Shown here: positions 58,265 to 64,000 of the stretch, in pieces | How the letters are laid out: each line of letters begins with the position of its first letter | Position numbering within the stretch: the stretch's first letter is position 1 | Origin: Burkholderiaceae bacterium | GTDB lineage: Bacteria; Pseudomonadota; Gammaproteobacteria; Burkholderiales; Burkholderiaceae_C | Assembly (NCBI GenBank): GCA_017992055.1 | Contig: JAGOPK010000001.1 | Span: 372,001-436,000, forward strand | DNA length: 64,000 nt | Direction of reading: 5' to 3' | The notes under the pieces: generated by a model | Databases searched by the model: none | Seen by the model: the letters and a program-made list of their open reading frames with translations, nothing else | What the model was told of the DNA's origin: nothing | Translations under genes and position numbers: made by a program

Positions 58265-58546
58265 TCAGCGCTGCAGCCGCAGCTGCAGTTCGTCGCGGGC
58301 CGGCAGCTGCAGCGTGGCCTGGGCCTGCAGCGCCGTGCCGTCGCTGTCCTCGGCATCGGCGCGCAGGCGGTAGCGGCCCGGCAGCGGCGCGGCCAGCGTG
58401 AAGCCGCCGTCGGCGCCGCTGAGCAGGGCGATGTCGGGCAGCGGCACCGGACCGTCGACCCAGCTGATGCGTGCGCCGGCCACGCCGCGGCCCTGGGCAT
58501 CCAGCACCCGGCCATGGACCAGCAGCGGCGCCGACGCCGGGTTCAT
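58265..58546 (-). CDS. Small beta-sandwich (carboxypeptidase-regulatory-like) protein
   Basis: The protein has 93 residues. The pattern HGRVLDAQGRGVAGARISW followed by DGGFTLAAPLPGRYRLRA is the transthyretin/CarboxypepD_reg-like seven-strand fold. There is no signal peptide. Its ATG overlaps the stop of the serine peptidase gene (ATGA), so the two proteins are made together. It may be a binding module detached from a larger partner. No function is assigned. Confidence 0.75.
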   Translation of the reverse strand: MNPASAPLLVHGRVLDAQGRGVAGARISWVDGPVPLPDIALLSGADGGFTLAAPLPGRYRLRADAEDSDGTALQAQATLQLPARDELQLRLQR

Positions 58547-59538
58547 GCCCGCCAGCCCAGCAGGTTGCCGTAGACCGCGCTGTTGATGCGCGTGCCCGAG
58601 TTGGTGCTGGCGCCGCCATAGGCATGCACGGCAAAGGCATAGCGCCCGCCGTTGACGATGCGGTACACCGCCGCGCCGCTCTGGCCGCCGGCGGTGTCGA
58701 TGTCGTAGTGCACCTTGCGTGCCGACACCGCGGCAATGCGTCGTGCGTCGTACCACAGCGTGCCGCTGGGCTTGTCGCCGGGGTAGCCGGCGATGTTGCC
58801 CACCGAGGCCAGCAGCTCGGCATCGGTGTAGTTGCCGAAGCCGAACCAGCCGGTGCTGTTGCCCAGCGGCGTGGGCAGGATGATGGCGCCGTAGTCGTAC
58901 TCGGCATTGCCGCTGTTGGTCCAGCCGGTGACCGAGCGGAAGGTGGTGGAGGTCACCGAGCCATAGGGCAGGCTGCTGCCGTTGCGCCCGGGCATCACGA
59001 CGATGCGCTTGACCCAGCCGTCGCGCCCTGGCACGCCGCTGCCCTTGATGCACACGCAGTGGCCGGCGGTGATCAGGGTGCGCGCACTGATGAACCAGGC
59101 CGTGCCGATCCACTGCGAGTTGTCGGCCGCGGTGATCAGCAGCGAGGCCGTGGCGCGCCAGGGGTAGACGCCGGTGTTGCTGATCTGCGTGCGGTTGTCC
59201 ACGCCATGCACGGTCTCCAGCAGGCCGCCGGCCTCGCCGAACGAGGCCACGCCGATGTCCTGCAGGTTGGAGGTGTCGGGCGCGCTCAGCTCCATGGCCT
59301 CGCGCGCGCTGTCGAAGCTGGCCAGCTTGAAGCCGGCCACCTGTTCGGCGCCATTGCTGCCGACCTTGTTGCTGCGTGGATTGGGGCCTTCGGCCGGCGG
59401 CTTGCTGACCGCGCGCTTGACGCTGGCGGCCTCCTCGTCGGCCTCGTTGCCGACCGAGGCATGCAGGTCGATCCTGGGCGGCTTGGCCGCGGTCTTGGCG
59501 GCGGGCTTGGCGGTCTTGCTGGTCTTGGCGGTGGCCAT
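58543..59538 (-). CDS. Trypsin-like serine peptidase with Lys/Ala-rich N-terminus
   Basis: The protein has 331 residues; GAGGAG is 6 bases before ATG 59538. Residues 1-20 are Lys/Ala/Thr-rich (TAKPAAKTAAKP), like a basic tail and not a signal peptide. A linker to about 120 precedes the chymotrypsin fold. The triad is H160 in TAGHC, D215 in EYDYGA and S287 in GGQSGAAVY, as in glutamyl-endopeptidase-type enzymes. How it reaches its substrate is unclear. It overlaps the small beta-sandwich gene. Confidence 0.87.
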   Translation of the reverse strand: MATAKTSKTAKPAAKTAAKPPRIDLHASVGNEADEEAASVKRAVSKPPAEGPNPRSNKVGSNGAEQVAGFKLASFDSAREAMELSAPDTSNLQDIGVASFGEAGGLLETVHGVDNRTQISNTGVYPWRATASLLITAADNSQWIGTAWFISARTLITAGHCVCIKGSGVPGRDGWVKRIVVMPGRNGSSLPYGSVTSTTFRSVTGWTNSGNAEYDYGAIILPTPLGNSTGWFGFGNYTDAELLASVGNIAGYPGDKPSGTLWYDARRIAAVSARKVHYDIDTAGGQSGAAVYRIVNGGRYAFAVHAYGGASTNSGTRINSAVYGNLLGWRA

Positions 59539-59695
59539 GTCGGCTCCTCGGTTCCTCGGTGGGTGGACCGGGGCCGGGCCGGTACAGGCCGCCGCTGCCG
59601 GTCCGTCAGCAGCGCCATGCCAATCTAGGCCCATGCGCTGCGCCACCCCACCCTGCCAGCTAGGGGGCGTGTCCCTCAAGCTTGGGACGGCCCCT

Positions 59696-61276
59696 TCAGC
59701 CTTTCTGCACGCCCGGCCGACCCAGCTCGACCACGAAGCGCGCATCCACGCGCACCGGGCTTTGCGCATCGTCGTGCCGGTCCACGCCCAGCAGCTCAGC
59801 GCTGCACTGGCGCTCGTCCACCGTCAGCACGATGGCGCCGCGGCGGTCGCTGCGGCCATGGCGCAGCAGCGGATTGGCGCGCAGCGCACGCTCGGTGAAC
59901 AGCTGCGGCGCACCATTGCTGGAGATCGAGCTGGTGACGAACTCGCTGGCGATCAGCGGCGCGCGCTCGTCGTCGAACTCGGCCACCAGGTCGGCGGCGT
60001 AATGCGCATGCACATCGCCGCCCAGCACCACGGTGCCGGGCAGGCGGCGCTCGGCCACCGCGCCCAGCAGCCGGCGCCGGCAGGGCGCATAACCGTCCCA
60101 GCCATCGGTCCAGTAGCGTCCGGGGTTGTGGCCACCGCCCGCGCTGACCAGCGGCCGGCGCGACGAGCGCGACATCAGCGTGGTCTGCAGCAGCAGGTTC
60201 CAGGGCCGCGCCAGGTCCCAGCCCTGCTCCAGCCAGCGCTCCTGGGCCGGGCCCAGCATGCTGCGCGAAGGATCGGCCAGGGCCGGGCAGTCGGCCTCGT
60301 CGACGGTGGACGAGCGCGCCATGCGCAGCCAGTCGGGGCAGGCCTGGGCATCGCGGAACTGGCGCGTGTCCAGCGCATGGATGCGCGCCAGCCGGCCCCA
60401 GTCGTGGCGGCCGTGCAGCGCCATCGCCGTGCCCTGCGGCCGCATGCGCAGCGGCAGCGGCTGGTGCTCCCACCAGGCCTGCATGCCGGCGGCGCGCAGC
60501 GCCTGGAAGGCCGCGCCGCTGGCGCGGGCGCTGCGCTCGGCGGCGCAGTCGTTGTCGACCTCGTGGTCGTCGGCGATCAGCAGCCAGGGTGCGGCGGCAT
60601 GGGCCGCCTGCAGCGCCGGGTCGCTCTTGTACAGCGCATAACGCCGACGGTAATCGTCCAGCGTGCGCGCGGTGGGGAGGTCGTGGCTGCGCACGCCCAG
60701 GGCCGCGCCGGTGGCCGCCGCGCCGTATTCGTAGATGTAGTCGCCGGCAAACATCACCAGGTCCAGGTCCAGCGTGGCCAGGTGGCGCCAGGCGGCGTAC
60801 TCGCCATGCTCCCAGCGCTGGCAGCTGGCCAGCGCGGCACGCAGCCGCGCCGGCGCATCGGGCGCCGGCGCGGTGCGCGTGCGGCCCACGCTGCTGCGCT
60901 GGCCCAGCGCCGTGAAGCGGTAGAAGTACCAGCGCGCGCTGTCCAGGCCGGAGGGCTCGGCATGCACGCTGTGCGCCCAGGCGCGCTCGGCAGTTTCGGT
61001 GCCCCGTGCCGCGATCTGCGTGAAGGCCGCGTCATGGGCCAGCTCCCACTGCACCGGCACGCGCTCGGGCAGATCAACGCCGGTCAGCCGCGTCCACAGC
61101 ACCATGCCGTCGGGCCGTGGCGTGCCCGAGGCCACGCCCAGGTCGAAGCGGGGAAGGTCGGCGGCGCGGGCATGGCGGATGAAGGGCAGACTGGCCAGGG
61201 CCGTGGCCGCGGGCAGGGCCAGCACCTGGCGTCGCGAGGGGGACGGGGGCAGGACGTCGGCAGGGATGGGTGGCAT
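59696..61276 (-). CDS. phoD: Alkaline phosphatase D family protein (PhoD)
   Basis: The protein has 526 residues. A Tat signal is present, SRRQVLAL followed by a hydrophobic stretch ending HARA. The N-terminal PhoD_N domain (FDLGVASGTPRPDGMVLWTR) and metallophosphatase core are complete: ASCQRWEHGEY, MFAGDYIYEYG, LLIADDHEVDND and VLGGDVHAHYAADLV carry the metal ligands. It is a periplasmic phosphomono- or diesterase exported folded. The 157 bp separating it from the peptidase gene contain little of note. Confidence 0.93.
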   Translation of the reverse strand: MPPIPADVLPPSPSRRQVLALPAATALASLPFIRHARAADLPRFDLGVASGTPRPDGMVLWTRLTGVDLPERVPVQWELAHDAAFTQIAARGTETAERAWAHSVHAEPSGLDSARWYFYRFTALGQRSSVGRTRTAPAPDAPARLRAALASCQRWEHGEYAAWRHLATLDLDLVMFAGDYIYEYGAAATGAALGVRSHDLPTARTLDDYRRRYALYKSDPALQAAHAAAPWLLIADDHEVDNDCAAERSARASGAAFQALRAAGMQAWWEHQPLPLRMRPQGTAMALHGRHDWGRLARIHALDTRQFRDAQACPDWLRMARSSTVDEADCPALADPSRSMLGPAQERWLEQGWDLARPWNLLLQTTLMSRSSRRPLVSAGGGHNPGRYWTDGWDGYAPCRRRLLGAVAERRLPGTVVLGGDVHAHYAADLVAEFDDERAPLIASEFVTSSISSNGAPQLFTERALRANPLLRHGRSDRRGAIVLTVDERQCSAELLGVDRHDDAQSPVRVDARFVVELGRPGVQKG

Positions 61277-61301
61277 TGCGGCTGGTGAAACGGGCCGCCG
61301 C

Positions 61302-61307
61302 TATCAT
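61302..61307 (+). promoter_or_regulatory. -10-like hexamer TATCAT before rep
   Basis: TATCAT is 12 bases before an in-frame ATG at 61320 and 54 before ATG 61362. It overlaps the start region of the divergent phoD gene. Confidence 0.35.
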
Positions 61308-61361
61308 CCGCGGCCCTGCATGGCATCCCGGTTCGGGCGCGCCGATTCTCCCTGTTTGCCC

Positions 61362-63422
61362 ATGGCCGACGCCCCTCCTTCGCTCAACCCGGCCCAGCTG
61401 CAGGCCGTGCACCATTTGTCCGGCCCCTGCCTGGTGCTGGCCGGCGCCGGCTCGGGCAAGACGCGGGTCATCACGCACAAGATCGCGCGCCTGCTGCAGG
61501 CCGGGCTGGAACCCAGGCAGATCGCCGCCATCACCTTCACCAACAAGGCCGCGCAGGAGATGCGCGAGCGTGCCAAGGGCCTGGTGGGCCCGCGCGCGGC
61601 GCGCGAGCTGGTGGTCAGCACCTTCCACAGCCTGGGCGTGCGCCTGCTGCGCGAGGACGGCGAACGCGTGGGCCTGAAGCAGCAGTTCTCCATCCTCGAC
61701 TCCGACGATGTGCTGGGCATTCTGCGCGAGGCCGGCGCCACCACCGATGCCAAGCTGGCGCGCAGCTGGCAGTGGCAGATCAGCCTGTGGAAGAACCAGG
61801 GCCTGGACTCGGCCGGCGCACTGGCCGCGGCCAAGACGCCCGACGAGCAGACCACGGCGCGCATCATGCAGCGCTACGAGGAGCGCCTGGCCGCCTACCA
61901 GGCGGTGGACTTCGACGACCTGATCAGCCTGCCGCTGAAGCTGCTGCAGCGCGACGAGCCGGCCCGCACCAAGTGGCAGGCCACGTTCCGCCATGTGCTG
62001 GTGGACGAATACCAGGACACCAATGCCGTGCAGTACGAGCTGCTGAAGGTGCTGGTCAGCAGCGACGATCCACGCAACCGCGGCCAGTTCACCGCCGTGG
62101 GCGACGACGACCAGAGCATCTATGGCTGGCGCGGCGCGACCATCGAGAACCTGAAGCGCCTGCCCGAGGACTGGCCCAATCTGACGGTGATTCCGCTGGA
62201 GCAGAACTACCGCTCCACCGGCAGCATCCTGCGCGCGGCCAACAACGTGATCGCCGGCAATCCCAAGCTGTTCGAGAAAAAGCTGTGGAGCGAGTTTGGC
62301 GACGGCGAACCCGTGCGTGTGGCCGAATGCGATGGCGAGGAACACGAGGCCGAGCGGGCCGTGGCCTTCATCCAGGCCCAGCGCGGCCGCGGTGGCGAAG
62401 TGAAATGGGCCGACTTCGCCATCCTCTACCGTGCCAACCACCTGGCGCGGCAGTTCGAGCAGAAGCTGCGCGCGGCGCAGATCCCGTACAAGGTGTCGGG
62501 CGGCCAGAGCTTCTTTGACCGCGCGGAGATCAAGGACCTGTGCGCCTGGCTGCGCCTGTTGGTGAACCAGGACGACGACCCGGCTTTTCTGCGCGCCGTG
62601 ACCACGCCCAAGCGCGGCATCGGCCACACCACGCTGGGCAAGCTGGGCGAGTTTTCGGCCAAATGGAAGACCAGCCTGTTCGAGGCGCTGTTCGCCGACT
62701 CGCTGGCCACGCAGATCAGCGGCAAGGCCATCGACGGCCTGCACGAGTTCGGCCGCTACCTCAACGACCTGGAGCACCGCGCCCGCCACACCCGTGGCAG
62801 CGAGTCGGCCAAGGCGCTGCTGCTGGAATGGCTGAAGGACATCGGCTACGAGCAGCACCTCTACGACAACGAGGAGAGCGAGAAGCTCGCCGCCTCGCGC
62901 TGGACCAATGTGCTGGACTTCGTCGACTGGATCGCCAAGCGCTGCGGCGGCGAGCTGGCCGAGGACGGCAGCAGCCAGATCCGCGAGGAGCAGAGCGTGC
63001 TGGACGTGGCCCAGACCATCAGCGTCATCATCAGCCTGGCCGAGCGCGGCGAGGAGCAGGACGTGGTCACGCTGTCCACGCTGCATGCCAGCAAGGGCCT
63101 GGAGTGGCCGCATGTGGTGCTGGCCGGCGTCAACGAGGGCCTGCTGCCCTTCTGCGCCGACGGCGAGCAGATGACGCCGCAGCGCCTGGAAGAAGAGCGC
63201 CGGCTGATGTACGTGGGCATCACCCGCGCGCGCAGCACCCTGCTGGTGAGCACGCTGCGCCGGCGCAAGAAGGGCCGCGAGACGGTGGCCGGCATCCCCA
63301 GCCGCTTCATCGCCGAGATGAAGCTCAACGAAAGCCAGACCAAGGAAGACCCGCGCGAGCGCCTGAAGCGCCTGCGCGCCGAGCTGGCGGCCAAGGCCGC
63401 GGCCGCGCCGCCGCCGGTCTGA
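61362..63422 (+). CDS. rep: ATP-dependent DNA helicase Rep (UvrD family)
   Basis: The protein has 686 residues. From ATG 61362 the family N-terminus SLNPAQLQAVHHL follows; ATG 61320 would add 14 residues. Superfamily I motifs are complete: Walker A AGAGSGKT (27-34), TFTNKAAQEM, VDEYQDTNAVQYEL, GDDDQSIYGWRGA, EQNYRST and TLHASKGLEWPHV. It is a 3'-5' helicase removing proteins from DNA ahead of forks. It is closer in length to Rep than UvrD. Confidence 0.93.
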   Translation: MADAPPSLNPAQLQAVHHLSGPCLVLAGAGSGKTRVITHKIARLLQAGLEPRQIAAITFTNKAAQEMRERAKGLVGPRAARELVVSTFHSLGVRLLREDGERVGLKQQFSILDSDDVLGILREAGATTDAKLARSWQWQISLWKNQGLDSAGALAAAKTPDEQTTARIMQRYEERLAAYQAVDFDDLISLPLKLLQRDEPARTKWQATFRHVLVDEYQDTNAVQYELLKVLVSSDDPRNRGQFTAVGDDDQSIYGWRGATIENLKRLPEDWPNLTVIPLEQNYRSTGSILRAANNVIAGNPKLFEKKLWSEFGDGEPVRVAECDGEEHEAERAVAFIQAQRGRGGEVKWADFAILYRANHLARQFEQKLRAAQIPYKVSGGQSFFDRAEIKDLCAWLRLLVNQDDDPAFLRAVTTPKRGIGHTTLGKLGEFSAKWKTSLFEALFADSLATQISGKAIDGLHEFGRYLNDLEHRARHTRGSESAKALLLEWLKDIGYEQHLYDNEESEKLAASRWTNVLDFVDWIAKRCGGELAEDGSSQIREEQSVLDVAQTISVIISLAERGEEQDVVTLSTLHASKGLEWPHVVLAGVNEGLLPFCADGEQMTPQRLEEERRLMYVGITRARSTLLVSTLRRRKKGRETVAGIPSRFIAEMKLNESQTKEDPRERLKRLRAELAAKAAAAPPPV

Positions 63423-63471
63423 GGGCCGTGCTCTGGCGTTGGCCCCGATGGCCGGCCATCCGGCTCGGCCC

Positions 63472-63477
63472 TAGCAT
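63472..63477 (+). promoter_or_regulatory. -10-like hexamer TAGCAT
   Basis: TAGCATCGCGGGCTC runs into ATG 63487. It is almost the same string as the TAGCATCGCGGC before the MFS gene at 4981. Confidence 0.4.
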
Positions 63478-63486
63478 CGCGGGCTC

Positions 63487-64000
63487 ATGATTCGATTCCG
63501 TCCGGCCCGTCCGGCTTTTCTTGGCGCCCTGGTCCTGTGTGCGGCCCTGAGGCCCGCGAGCCTCCAGGCCACGCCCTCGGCCTGCAGCGACTTCTACGCC
63601 CATGTCAATGCCGACTGGCTGGCGCGCACCGAGCTGCCGCCCGACCGCGCGCGCATCGGCAGCTTCGACCAGCTGGCCATCGCCAACCAGCACCGGCTGC
63701 AGCAGGCGCTGGCGCGGCTGATCGCCGAGCCGGCGCGCCAGGACACGCCGGGCCTGCGCCTGCTGGCCACCTGGTATGGCGGCGCCAGCGACGAGGCGGT
63801 GAGCGAGCGTGCCGGCCTGCGCGCCGCCCAGCCGCTGCTGCAGCGCATTGCCGCACTGGACCGCCAGGACTGGCGCCAGGCCCTGCCGGCGCTGCTGGCG
63901 CGCTTTGCCAAGCAGCGCATCGCCGCGCCGCTGCCGCTGCAGGTGCTGCCCGACAGCGCCGACGTGCGCCGCCATGCGCTGGTCATCGGCCAGGCCGGCC
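63487..64000 (+). CDS. M13 family metallopeptidase, 3'-truncated by the window edge
   Basis: 171 residues are visible. A signal peptide ends near LQA/TPS (residue 28). The start of the peptidase M13 N-terminal domain follows: CSDFYAHVNADWLARTELPP and RIGSFDQLAIANQHRL, equivalent to the family's DFYxYVNGxW and GSFxxL elements. The zinc motif HExxH lies beyond the window. It is probably a periplasmic endopeptidase related to PepO or neprilysin. Confidence 0.87.
   Translation, partial: MIRFRPARPAFLGALVLCAALRPASLQATPSACSDFYAHVNADWLARTELPPDRARIGSFDQLAIANQHRLQQALARLIAEPARQDTPGLRLLATWYGGASDEAVSERAGLRAAQPLLQRIAALDRQDWRQALPALLARFAKQRIAAPLPLQVLPDSADVRRHALVIGQAG

Overview
The window is very GC-rich, densely coded, third-position-GC chromosomal DNA. 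It resembles a Burkholderiales betaproteobacterium of the Rubrivivax/Roseateles/Ideonella/Leptothrix type. This is an inference from gene content: a complete atpIBEFHAGDC operon followed by hemE and priA, comM next to glnK-amtB, two PEP-CTERM proteins, a TorF-type porin and a LacI/TonB-receptor/MFS/GH1 sugar locus. I see no tRNA, rRNA, CRISPR array, insertion sequence or prophage.

Layout. 1-6.2 kb: the 3' end of metH (AdoMet domain), a LysR regulator, a PEP-CTERM protein overlapping a long lipoprotein-type gamma-glutamyltransferase, and an MFS transporter. 6.2-12.4 kb (minus strand): a two-gene ATGA-overlapping cassette. It encodes a protein with three TIR-like modules and a 1577-residue nSTAND NTPase/transmembrane/coiled-coil/WD40/TPR protein. 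This is the best candidate for an undescribed signalling or defence system. 12.5-19.4 kb: comM, then torF-glnK-amtB behind a sigma-54 promoter with two upstream NtrC-type sites (nitrogen-limitation control), then a BenE-family transporter and gshB. 19.4-25.8 kb (minus strand): LacI regulator, TonB-dependent receptor, MFS transporter and GH1 beta-glucosidase, a glycoside-uptake locus with two LacI-type operators before the receptor. 25.8-28.9 kb: the ABC-F protein Uup, then a VOC protein and a conserved hypothetical on the other strand.

29-39 kb: a MocR-type regulator diverges from an EamA transporter across a 20-bp palindrome. The transporter is followed by an aminotransferase, a threonine-dehydratase-like enzyme, a PhzF protein and a VOC protein, several of them overlapping. 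Cytochrome c' then diverges from cytochrome b561, followed by an acetyltransferase, an aldose epimerase and an SMP-30 lactonase. 39-49.5 kb: a periplasmic redoxin with a DsbD thiol-electron carrier (minus strand), then the ATP synthase operon with its promoter and terminator and a palindromic repeat between atpD and atpC. 49.5-53.8 kb: lemA and two TPM-domain genes separated by a 7-bp tandem repeat, a Rossmann-fold protein, and hemE. 53.8-56.3 kb: an AT-rich spacer with DnaA boxes, then priA. 56.3-64 kb: a second PEP-CTERM protein, an AEC transporter, a trypsin-like peptidase with a small beta-sandwich partner, PhoD phosphatase, Rep helicase and the 5' end of an M13 metallopeptidase gene.

Several genes (MFS at 4981, uup, the EamA transporter, the Rossmann gene, hemE) have a -10-like hexamer only 6-7 bases before ATG and no Shine-Dalgarno sequence, which suggests leaderless mRNAs.
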